Assembly: GCF_000004075.3 (NCBI RefSeq)
Contig: NC_026656.2
Coordinates: 16,103,607-16,167,606, forward strand
Direction: 5' to 3'
Source: Cucumis sativus
Taxonomy: Eukaryota; Streptophyta; Magnoliopsida; Cucurbitales; Cucurbitaceae
Length of the DNA: 64,000 nucleotides
Part shown: positions 25,601-36,180 of the stretch, piece by piece
How positions within the stretch are numbered: position 1 is the stretch's first letter
Layout of the letters: each line of letters opens with the position of its first letter
Translations under genes and position numbers: made by a program
The notes under the pieces: model-generated
Databases searched by the model: none
What the model was told of the DNA's origin: nothing
The model's input: the letters and a program-made list of their open reading frames with translations, nothing else

Positions 25601-28600
25601 CAAACTCTCCAGGCAAAATATCACAATAAAGATTATCCTAACAAAGTAAATTATAAACTTTTTCAACCCCAAACAAAGAAACACATAGTGCCAACTGCTC
25701 TTAGTTGAGTTGTTCTTGCCAAAAGAAAATCTAACAAAAGGTTTAACAATCTAACGTGTGCACAGAAAAATTACAAAAAACTGGAGGAACAAGATAAATC
25801 TTAAACTAAACGGTGAACTAAAGAAAATGGTTGCACATGTTGCTTGCCATCAATGCTGAAATAAAAGAACTGTTGCAGTAAATAACACCAGCCAATACAT
25901 ACTGGCTCAAAGTTTTTGAAAGCAAGTTAAAGGGATCCTTAGCTTGCGTAAACAAGGAAAGAATCAAGCCCAAAATCACAGTCTAATCATATACCTCATC
26001 ATGCAAACACTAGCAACCTCAGCAAATGGTTTGACATCAAATATTACACCATATGACAGCAAAGATCAAGCCTAACATCACCAAAATTAGCTCTACATAA
26101 TCTAGAATTAAACCCAATTGAACAGCCCATTTTGTTAATTAAAGTGTTATGTTTAGGCCTTTTCGAAAAAAGAAAACTGTAAATTCATGCCTTTTGTAGC
26201 ACCTCAATTTGGTCATTTCTCTTGGCACTATTCAAGCTGAAGAACCAGACCATTTTTATGCATAAAAAACAATTTCAATTATCTGAGAAGATCATCTTCA
26301 TCTCTAACCTTAATTTATTTTTAGCTCTTGTTTTGTTTCAATTATCTTTTTTTTCTTGTATAGGTTGAACAATAGAGATAGCTTATTGAGATGTATTCAA
26401 TTTTTGTTCTACCTAACCTACCGAATTAAACCCAAACAACCATTTTCTACAGTAATTCAAACAAAGACAAACAAAACCTAAACCGTTTATCCAATGTTAT
26501 TGACAAAACCTAAACCAAAACCAATAATGTCCTTAGAACTACAACTTTTATTTAGCCCTCACAACACAGAACCAAAAATGTAAAAGCTCTAAGTTCAAGC
26601 ATAGTTTTCTAATACAAGAAAGGGAGTAAACCCCTCTAGTGTTCTCTTTCTTTAGGAATATTCAAACAACATCATTGACCAACCTTCAGCATAATTAGAA
26701 ACTTAAATAAAAATAACTTTTATTCTAGTGACACATTTAAAGAAATGCAAACCATAATCTTCATCTTCGAAAGGTGAGAATTACCTTTGATATATGTGTT
26801 CCAAGGCTTTTGTGCACGACATTACATTAGCATATAAACATGCCAATATTCGCAGAGCTGCATAGACAGTGAATCATACATCATACTTCTTCAGATGTTC
26901 ATATAAACAGAAAAGAAACACACAAAAGTAAATTCACAAATGAAAGGCACTGCATTTTGTTCCAAGGAAAAAAATAGTAAAACAAAAGCTGCTCTGATAA
27001 TTTTTGTACTTTTAGATTTTGAAAATTAAGCCTATAGACACCATTTTCCATCTCTAAATTTCTGTCTTAAAAAGCCAAACTAAGATTTGAAAACTGCAAA
27101 CTGGACCACATTTTTTTCATATTTTATTCTAAAATATAATTACCTCAACTTGGTATTGTAATGACTGCACATGGTTGGTAATCTTGTTCAACATCAAAGC
27201 TTTTGGGTTCTTAATCAACGATGTTGTAACTACGAAAGTTACCTTTTAAATTTATTTAGAACTAATTTTGTACCTTTGTGTTATTTTCCATCTCTAAACC
27301 ATCAATGTAACCTGTTAATATCAAAAAAATTAAATGATGTTTCAATAAACAGAAAAAGTTTCTAAACTTCACCTAAAAATCATTTTAGTCCTTGTAAATA
27401 TTCTAACCTCAAACAATAATCCTAAATTCAAACTTCATAAACAACACATCAGACTTTTGGCTATAAGAAAAACACAATGAAGTATGAAAAAAAGAATAAA
27501 CCATGTGAGTGATCAAACAAATTCACAGCAACCGAAAGAATTACACAATGGTCGCAAATCTCAAACTTCTTATATTCCTACCTCTAAACCAATAGTGAAA
27601 ATGAAGCCGTTGACTTCTCTATTGAAAAATACTTCAAATTAATTCAGAAAGCTTATCAAAATGTTTCACTAATACGAAGTACAATGAAGCAAAGTTCTGT
27701 CTCTTTATGATTCAGCACTCATGATCACAAAATCTCATGTAAGTCACTAGTCAAATAAACCAACAGCTAAAACAAAGCAAAACAATAACAAAAACCCACA
27801 AAGATGTTGTAACGACAGGAAGACGTATTGGTTATGATAAACATATACTACTATGAGTTAGGAAGATCATGGATCCAGCCAAAATTATAGATGAATCAGT
27901 GATAATCAAAAGTTGAAATCAGTGATATCGAATATTTCTTTAACCCAATATGTTTAAGGTTGCATTTTGTTGTTTCCACACACATCTTGTGATTATGATC
28001 AAAGCATTGAAAGTGCAAGAATATAAGTTATAGAATAGATAGATTCAAATATATTAGCAATATTTTTTGCTGGGTACATAAGAGATTTAGAAGTAAGAAA
28101 TTATATGAATGATAAATCAAAATAGTTCAGAGACATGGCACCTTTTCCTCACGTAGCTCCACTAAAACAAAGTGGTAAAGGGGAGAAAGCTAAAATGTGG
28201 CAAATGCCTTCTTTGCTAAAATGTGGCAAATGCCTTCTTCTTTCAAACATGAAGAGATTGATCACAAAGTCAAGTTGAAAGCTAAAAAAACTTAAGCCTC
28301 TATTTGGCAACAATTTTGTTTCACAAAATTATGCTTATGAAAATTACTTATGACTAAACTTCTTTGAACAATTGATAAAAATGTTCTTGAAAACTACTTT
28401 TTCTTTCCTAGTCTTTGAACAGAAGAAAACAAACAAAACTAAAAGCAAAATTATTAGAAAATGTGCCTAAATGGACAAATAGTCAGTAGGAAGAGAGGAT
28501 TACAATATATTAGGTTAAAATGTTGAACTATGATGCTAACTAGAAGAGAGCAGACCACCTAACACTGATCCAAACCACAAGGTATGAACCTTAAAATTGG

Positions 28601-29749
28601 TGAACGTCCACTTTAAAGGTTTAAGTAATGACTTCACTCTCATTATCGATTGATGTGATTGGATTGATTTTTCTCCCAAGTCCCTTGGGTTTTCTGGATT
28701 CCCCACCCTTGCTTTTCATCTAATCTTAGTGAAGAGTTCTCTTTGGCTCATCTGAAACAAATGCCACCATCGTACTTTCAAAGATAAGGAATCCGACTTC
28801 ACTCACTTTTCGATCATCTTTTGTATACAACCTTCACTTGGTGTAAATTCACCCCACACTTTCATTATTACAATTACTTCTCTTATATCACAATGGAATA
28901 ATCTTTGTAATCTCTCGCAGCATATGTGCTCTTTTGTAATTTCATCCCATCAATGAAATTATTTATATGTTTCTGATAAAAGAAATGTCTCATCAAAAGA
29001 ATAATAATAACAATAATGTTTGATCAAAGAAAACCTTTGGACAAGTCTTGGCACATTGGGAAATCAAGCCCTTGGCATTAAACGCCGAGATCATGATATG
29101 GGAATTCCAAAATGTACAAAAATACAAATATTACTCATGCTCATGAGATTGAATAAGCAACTTATACTCTCTGACTGCAGAAATCCTTAACTCTTAAAAG
29201 AAAACAGGAGGCATTGGAAGATGAGTATTTATTACCACTTCCAAATTCCAGTGTAGTGCTCATATACTGTTAACAGCGGTGCCTAAATCCTTGGGGTATT
29301 CGGTAGACCGTGATCGGATGAGATTGTAATGTAATGTAATCAATAACCAATGGTTGGATTCAGCGTTTTAGAGCCGATTTGTAATTAAACTCATACATTT
29401 CAGCTCTCCAAAGAGAGTCTTTGAATTCAACATAACATTTCTAGTTTCAATTACTAACCTATTGGTGGAGAGCAAGTGCCATAGGTTAAGAGTTAGTATT
29501 CCAATCCTGACTACTCCTGACATTACCATGAAGTGTAGACTACATACCTGTAACTCATTATTACTTATCGCACCCGGCAGCCCAAAATCTAAACTCTGTA
29601 AGCTTTATCTCATCTAACAATGCCACCCAAAAATCATGCACCAAAATCAACCAGAATAGAGGTTCAAAATATAATGGAACGGCAGATAAAAACAATACAA
29701 TAGTAAAAACACGCACCTTTTACAAACTCTTCCAAAGAGACAGGCTCAG
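22638..29749. other. Large intergenic region without a supported gene
   Basis: About 7.1 kb of AT-rich DNA. A dispersed repeat remnant (related to that at 12090) lies at 23390-23530. A perfect 26-bp tandem pair with the core ctaaaatgtggcaaatgcc is at 28189-28240. The stretch 24830-25110 has many TATA/attata words of MITE-like look. ORFs at 25505-25708 and 27171-27365 show no domain. The right end holds the 3' flank of the minus-strand U11/U12-31K gene. Confidence 0.6.
28189..28240 (+). repeat. 26-bp tandem duplication
   Basis: Two adjacent copies of a 26-bp unit with the core ctaaaatgtggcaaatgcc, identical except for the last base. A very recent duplication or an assembly stutter. Confidence 0.9.
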
Positions 29750-30533
29750 TTAATCATCTTCGTCGCTCTCGTCACTGAAATAACTTGCTTTCTTCTCTTT
29801 TTCTTCTCTACAATGTTCTCACCGCCAGTCAGGAGTCTCTGGTCTGCATCTCCGTCCACCACCGAGGCCCAATTGTCATCCTCAAACCCTTCTCCAACAT
29901 CCGATCCCCAATCCTCCTCGTGCCTAGCACCAACTCCACCCCTTCTTACCCGCTTCGGTTCTGGTCGCTCCCTTGGCCCCAATTGATTTTTAGGGCATTC
30001 ATAAGACAAATGCCCATCAATTGCGCCGCACTCGTAGCACCTACTCTTATCCTTATAAACCCTCTTCCTTATAAACTCAGCCGCACGACCATTATCAGTC
30101 GCTATAGCAGCCTTAAGAACACGGCCATTCAAAATCTTCCCGTGCATCTGTTTCGCGGCCTTCACCGCGTCGTCCTGAGAAATAAACTGGACGAAGGCAA
30201 CGCCGCGAGACTTGCGAGTCTGTCGATCTTTCAACACCGTAACACGAGCGATCTTACCAAAGTTGGAGAAGAGAGTGTGGAGGTCGGAATTAGTGAGTGA
30301 ATAGTCGAAATTGGAAACATAGAGAGTAGACTTCGAAGGAACCAAACCTCCAGAACCACCGCCAGACTTAGTGGAAGAGTGTGAGTGTGAGTGCGATTGC
30401 GATGAGAAGTGCGACTGTGAAGACGACGGCAGCGACGGGTCAGAAGAGGGGGCGGAGGGATACCATAATAGAAGGTTTCGTCCTCGTCGCTGTCGCTAGT
30501 AGGGCTATTGGTTTTCTTTCCCTTGGGCGCCAT
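29750..30533 (-). CDS. U11/U12-31K: U11/U12 snRNP 31 kDa protein (minor spliceosome), two 1-bp deletions
   Basis: Component of the U11/U12 di-snRNP that recognises U12-type introns in the nucleus; plant and animal (ZCRB1) orthologues are known. The single-exon reading starts at ATG 30533 ([10 protein letters not shown]...). In order: an acidic Ser-rich N-terminus, a Ser/His-rich linker, one RRM (about residues 68-145; RNP2 LYVSNF, RNP1 [10 protein letters not shown]), a CCHC zinc knuckle ([15 protein letters not shown], about 166-180), a basic [13 protein letters not shown] stretch and an acidic tail. One base is missing near 30463 (after DEDETFYY) and one T (minus strand) near 29782, which hides the tail [10 protein letters not shown]. 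Adding both gives 786 nt and 261 residues, the usual family length. Without them the N-terminus and C-terminus shift into nonsense frames. Confidence 0.93.
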
Positions 30534-31130
30534 TTTTTCACCCGAGTGCTGTAAACAAAACCTATAGAATGAAAATATAGACGTCAGGTTTAGGAAATCG
30601 ACCAAATCTAGGAATGAGACAATTACTATAAGCGGTTTGTTTTATTTAATATTAAATAATAAATAGATTTGGTTAATTTCGATTGTTTGAATTGATTTTT
30701 TTAAAGTCAATGCTCACTTCTAAGTTTCAGTAACTTTTTGCAATATCACTCTCTATAAATAAATTGTTTCTTCATCTTTAGAGAGACATCATATTCATAT
30801 AAACAAATTCTTTTAGGAGAAGTTTGTTGCATAGTATTATAGTTTAAGTTGTTATAGTCGTGTTTAGGGTACATAATATTATAATATTAGTTATTATAAT
30901 TTGTGTTTATGTGTAAATTATTATAGTACAAGTTATTATAATATGTTGTGAGTATAAATTATTATAATCGACAAAATGAGAATCAAAGTGACCATTCTTA
31001 TTTTGAAAAGGAAAAAAAATCCAAAAGAAGTCAAAAGAATAGAGAAAATTGTTCAGTCAAAGGTTAGTTTACTTTTATTACAAAAAATTATTTATCTTTT
31101 GGGTTTAGGCTAATCTTCAATGATCATGAT
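30534..31130. other. Intergenic region upstream of U11/U12-31K
   Basis: No gene seen. Expected to hold the promoter of the minus-strand 31K gene. At about 30830-30975 the word attata(a/g)t recurs at irregular 20-25 bp spacing, resembling a decayed MITE. Confidence 0.5.
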
Positions 31131-32920
31131 TTGTTGTTTTCAACAAAGACCCTTGAGCGGCTGTGAGTATTTGCTGCTTGCCGATGTCATTTGTTCGTCA
31201 ATCGGCCATGATTCTTTAGATGTTCTTCAAAAGAGAAGAGATGAAAGGTGAGATTGTCTCACTGGACGTGTCAAACTGTTCACACGAGATTTTGAAGAAA
31301 TGTATTTCGTGGAGTTGAACTTTATATATTAAAGAATATTGTGAATACAACCTCTAGTATTTACTCTTTTAATGTTTTTTCTCGAATACAAGTTAAAACT
31401 TAGAACTTTTTTATCTTCGATCTTCAGGATGTTGTAGTTGCACGTTGATTTGAACTTCGATCTTCTGGAATCAAGAAGTTTAATCTTCCAAGTCTTCAAT
31501 CTTTCAGAAGTTGTTGAAATGAAAAGAAGTAAGCCTGATGCCACATGTGAAGCTTGACCCCAAAAATCACCGCAAAATTGCGCCAATACGTGCCACGACT
31601 CTTTAGCATGGCCCAGGAGTAGCCAACGTGGCCCGAGATACCAAGGGTGGCCAGGACATATGCCCACGACATTGGCAGGCCTCTCGAGGACAGCTCACAG
31701 GCCCCGCACGCCCACGAAAAAGGGTGCTTGCAAAGAGTACAACTAAGCTCGAGCGAGGATTCAACTGGTATGCCTCCCCTATAATACATTTTGAACATTT
31801 TCAGCTCTGGCAGGCTTGCATATGAAAATGCCGAAACGTCACACCCAAGATTTATGATCTAGAATGAAAAGCAAACACCTAAACTAGTCATGGAAACTAA
31901 AGATGAGATAAACTGGGATAATCGGAGCATATAACCAAAGTAAACACACTTTGGAAAAATATGTCCGTGACACCCGACACCAGCACCCACCATGGGCCCA
32001 TGCGCATGGCCCATGCGTATGGCCAGGCGCAAGCAAGCAACCGCGCGCGGCTCCAGTCGGCGCCCATGCTCGCCCAGGTATGGCGCGCAGACCCCGCGCA
32101 CGCTCGTCGATGCTAACATTGCGCGAGCCTACACCAGCGACAGGCGCGCGCGGCCCCTAGTGCGCTCGCCGTGTCTGCCCAGTTCCAGATGCTCCGAGAA
32201 CCTCCAGAAGCTTCAAGAAGGACCTAGACACGCCCATGTGCGTGCTGCCTCGCCCATGCTCGACCTAGACAGCCTCAGAAGCCTCTAGAACGCCCTAGAC
32301 AGTGCTGTGGAACGTGCTGGAATGCGCGAGAAGCTCCCGAGAAGGCCTCAGAATGTGCTGGATGATTCTGAAACGTGCTGGAACACTTTAGAAGGCTATT
32401 ATGACGGTTAAGAAGTGTCATAAAAGGTCTAATCCTCTCTAGAATTTCCTTGTAATGTACTAAATGATCTTGTATCATCTAGAAACTCCCTTGGCCGACC
32501 TTCTAAGGCCCAAGGTCGGTGGGGAAGGTCTATAAATACTTAGGGAGGGCCTCATTTGTACCAAGCCTTGCAACCTTGCAACTTTGCATGTTTAGCCAAG
32601 CAAGGTCACCTTGCCATACCAAGTCTCCTTGCCCATGGCCCCATGGCAAGAGACAACATATTTGTACCCAAATGTGTATTAATCTATTCTTGGAATGCAG
32701 TGTATCATTCCCAAGACGTATCCATCCAAACTCCCTTATCCTTCCAACCTCTCTCGTGTCTTGCAACCAACCCAATTAATTTCGCTGCAACACGTTGGTG
32801 TAGTGCTTGGCGCACTACCCCTTCCCGAAAAGGCTTACTTGGCTACGTGGCATTGTAGTTAGCCAAGTGCCGCACGTATGGTTAGCTTCAGACTTTAACC
32901 ACGTGACACTAGCCTCATCA
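31130..32920 (+). mobile_element. Transposon-derived block, GC-rich LTR-like part at 31540-32920
   Basis: Composition jumps from AT-rich to clearly GC-rich (runs such as ggcgcccatgctcgcccagg). The block contains diverged short repeats (acgtgctggaa three times at about 32308-32380), an inverted repeat CCGACCTT...AAGGTCGG at 32495-32519 and a TATA box TATAAATAC at 32531. This resembles the U3/R layout of a plant LTR. I could not fix the TG/CA ends or a target duplication and see no gag or pol. ORFs inside have Arg/Pro/Ala-rich translations that look like noncoding GC-rich DNA. Confidence 0.5.
32531..32539 (+). promoter_or_regulatory. TATA box in the LTR-like block
   Basis: TATAAATAC lies 12 bp after the right arm of the 8-bp inverted repeat at 32495-32519. 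It points toward the PORR gene, whose ATG is 1.34 kb downstream. A CACGTG G-box is near 32898. Promoter activity is inferred. Confidence 0.4.
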
Positions 32921-33874
32921 GTCGTCTTCCTTTCTCTATCAAATAGCCGACCCTCTTCTCGGCGACACTCCAGCGGCCACACACCGAACGCCCAGCTCTG
33001 TAGTCGACGGTCTACGTTCACTCTGTACGGCTTCAGGAGCATTGTTTCTTCTTCGTTCGAGACTCCAGCGTGAACGAACAACAAGTTCTAGATCACGTTT
33101 TCAATGACTGGGTGTGTGTTTCCGGCTGCGGCGGCGTTTTTGGCTTAGGGATAAGTGTCACTCGTGGAAGAGGTGTTAATCTTTGTCCAAGGAAGTGAAT
33201 TTTCAATGATTGTCGATCGAGGTAATTAGTTTCAAAATTGTTTGCATGCTTTAAATGGCGATTCATATGTGGTCGATTGTTAATTGACATCTCGGATTGA
33301 ATGAACTGTTGATCTTACCAAGGGTAGCCATACCTGCTGGGCTACATGAACTATGCATTTTTCCTACTTTGTATTTGAACTGAATGATTGAAAGTTTTGT
33401 TTGTATGGATGTATTTGTTGATCGAAATTTTTTTTGAAGAATTTTCATTTGAAAGTATTAAATAAATATAAAAATGAAAATACCATTCATTATAGGAGTT
33501 TCAGCTTGAAGCATTTAGGTTTTAAAACTTATTTGCTTGCAAATTTTGATTTTGAAAGTTCTTCTAGAAAAATTTTGACAGAAAGTTCTGTGAATTTCAA
33601 AGCTTGATATGAGAATTGCTTATTGAGTATTTTTGTACTAATCTTTGATTTCAAAGTGTTTTCAGATGGAAAATCAGGTGATAGTTTTAAAGGGTAGTTA
33701 GGGTGACTCTATTCTGAAGCAGCCACCAAGCAGAGTCTAAGTTGAATTTTCGTTTCCTTTGATTATTTGATCTTTACAAACTCTTGTCTAATTTGGTCAG
33801 TTTAGCCTTCTCGATTCCCATTGTCAGCCATTTCTATTTCCCAATCTAGACAATTTTTCTAACCTTTCTTGCTT

Positions 33875-35035
33875 ATGATTCTACAAATTACTATAATCCC
33901 TCATCGTTTCACCCAGATTTGTGCTTTCATTGATGCAAAGGTCAAATGGGTTAGAGATCCATACCTTGATTTTGCAGTTCAAAGAGAGAAAAACCTCAAA
34001 CAAGTAATTTCCCTTAAGAATATAATAATTTCGAGTCCTTTAACATCTGTTCCACTTTCTTCTTGTCTTTTTGCTTAATCAGAACCTCAAAGTTCCCACT
34101 ACCACCATCTCCAAGTTCTTCGAGTTATACCCTTATGTTTTCATCCAATTCCAGCCTAGTCTTGGACTCCATCCTCATGTCAAAATCACCTCACAAGCTT
34201 TACTTCTCCACAAGGAAGAATCAACCATTCATAACTCTCGACTGCATAGAGATGATGTTGTGAAGAGGTTAGCAAAACTATTGATGCTCATAGGGGTTGG
34301 AAAATTTCCCCTATATGTTATTGAGAGGTTGCAATGGGATTTGGGTTTACCCTATAGGTTCATTCCAACCCTTCTTGCTGGTTATCCTGAATATTTTCAA
34401 GTTTGTAGTGTGAGACTGTTTAACAGGTGAACAAACTCTTGCATTAGAGCTACTTTCTTGGAGGAAAGACCTTGCAGTCTCTGAATTGAAGAAAAGGGAA
34501 TCTCTGGAAGGAAATTTTGGGAGAAGGAAAATAAATCATATTCCATTTCCAATGAGTTTCCCGAGGGGTTTTGATTTGCAAAAGAAAGTGATGAATTGGG
34601 TGGAGGAGTGGCAGGATTTGCCTTACATTTCGCCCTATGAAAATGCATTCCATCTAGCACCAAATACGGACCAAGCTGAGAAATGGGTTGTGGCTGTTCT
34701 CCATGAGTTGCTTTATCTTACGATCTCGAAGAAAACCGAAAAGGAGAACATCTTCTGCTTGGGAGACTATTTGGGGTTTGGTTATAGGTTTAAGAAAGCC
34801 ATAGTTCATCACCCAGGTATATTTTATGTCTCAAACAAGATTAGAACACAAACTGTAGTTCTTCGGGAGGCTTATAAGAAAGATTTTTTTGGTAGAGAAG
34901 CACCCTTTGATGGGGATGAGGCATCGGTACCTTCACCTTATGAACAAAGTTATAAGGAAACCTAGACCAGATGTCATATTAGCTTCTTCCAGAGGTAAAA
35001 GTAGCAATATTGCATTGGCCAATAAAGAAGTTTAA
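33875..35035 (+). CDS. PORR-domain (WTF1/WTF9-like) organellar RNA-binding protein, three indels
   Basis: Plant organelle RNA recognition (PORR, DUF860) protein; the family binds and helps splice group II introns in mitochondria or chloroplasts. The single exon starts at ATG 33875; an in-frame stop lies just upstream. Family landmarks are AKVKWVRDPYLD near the N-terminus, a middle KRLAKLLMLIGVGKFPLYVIERL, GYPEYFQV, and C-terminal LPYISPYENAFHL, DQAEKW and HHPGIFYVSNKIRTQTVVLREAY. Three indels break the frame: T5 at 34068-34072 (one T too many), a lost GA dinucleotide at 34412-34415, and T7 at 34884-34890 (one T too many). Net change is zero, so 1161 nt give 386 residues ending at TAA 35033-35035. 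The resemblance is closest to WTF9, a mitochondrial member, but paralogue assignment is uncertain. A leader exon at about 32930-33220 (donor GATCGAG|GTAATT) is plausible. Confidence 0.87.
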
Positions 35036-36180
35036 ATGAAAGATTTTGTTGTCCTTTTTCATTCATCGGTCTTGAGGAATACTATGCTGTCTCATAACAG
35101 TGCATTTCATGAGTGAAAACAGTATTAAAGCCTTCATGATCAGACATGACTCTGGCAGTTGAATTGTTTTTTCTTAAGAGCTTGGTGACATCTTGGTAGA
35201 GCATCAGAGAAATTTTGTTAGTTAAATTGTGTTTAGGTTAGCGTTAATTGACTTGTATTCTCCCTTTTGAGGTAGAAGGTTCAATAAAGGGTAGTGAATA
35301 GTTTGACATAACAATTGTTTGTAATAAATTGCTTCCGTTGAATTGTGTAAGTTGTAAAAGTTCATATTTCTTAAGTTTTCCATGTTTTTGTTATATAGGT
35401 ATATTAAAAAATACAGGCTGTTACAAAATTCTTCCCAAATTTTTTAGTTGTGCAGTGGTCCATCTTCTTCTGCTATCCTCTGTAGCTTTCTGAGTTCTCT
35501 GACTATAGCTCGACCTTTAAGCTTTTTAAGCTTTCTTAGGCTTTTCCATATAGAGGTTGAGCTAACTGAATTTTCCTGTAACACTAACATTAATCTTTGG
35601 CTTTACCTTTGTGTTGTAACATGTTATTACTACTTAGTGACTTCCATTACAATATCTATTAATCTAACCTTCATTGTTGGCTTAAGTTGTTCTGGTGTAA
35701 TATGTCAGTAGTTTGTAATTTTAGAGAAAGACCTTAAGGCATGTAGGAAAATAATAGGAAGGCAATTGTCAATTGTGAAGTCAAGCACATGAATGTTTTG
35801 ACTTTTGAGTATGAGTATTATTGTATTATATAATACAACAAGAATGCCTTCATTGTTTTTTTTTTTTTATGACTAATAAAATTGCTCTGAGTTGTAATAT
35901 GCATTATGCATATATGTGGTTCTGAGTTTGTATAAATATTATTTCTTATAGTGTATTTAGTTTCTTTAAAATATTATAATAATAATAATAAATATAAAAA
36001 AAGTTTCTTTTACGAAATTTTATACACTGTCCAACTTTTTACTGAATCAAACTCCAAAAATATTGAATCCAAAAATAATTAAAGAAATTGTAATGTATAA
36101 CCAAATAACTTGTATATTTTGTAAATACAACATAGTTCTGATTTTTTTTTTTTTATCTTTCACTTTTTTTTGTCGTGAAA
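35036..36180. other. 3' flank of PORR gene and AT-rich intergenic DNA
   Basis: The first few hundred bases are probably 3' UTR (poly-A-signal-like aataaa near 35283). The ORF at 35448-35711 is Ser/Leu-rich with no domain. The last 300 bp is AT-rich with poly-T tracts up to the point where composition changes to the mitochondrial-like block. Confidence 0.55.

Noticed and set aside
29785..30300. 171-codon plus-strand ORF.
   Set aside because: It is the antisense shadow of the U11/U12-31K gene, whose RRM and zinc knuckle are clear on the minus strand.
31496..33084. Cluster of ORFs on both strands in GC-rich DNA.
   Set aside because: Translations are Arg/Pro/Ala-rich with no domain. The region has LTR-like promoter features and short repeats; GC richness alone explains the open frames.
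35448..35711. 87-codon Ser/Leu-rich ORF after the PORR gene.
   Set aside because: It lies in the probable 3' flank, with AT-driven hydrophobic residues and no domain.
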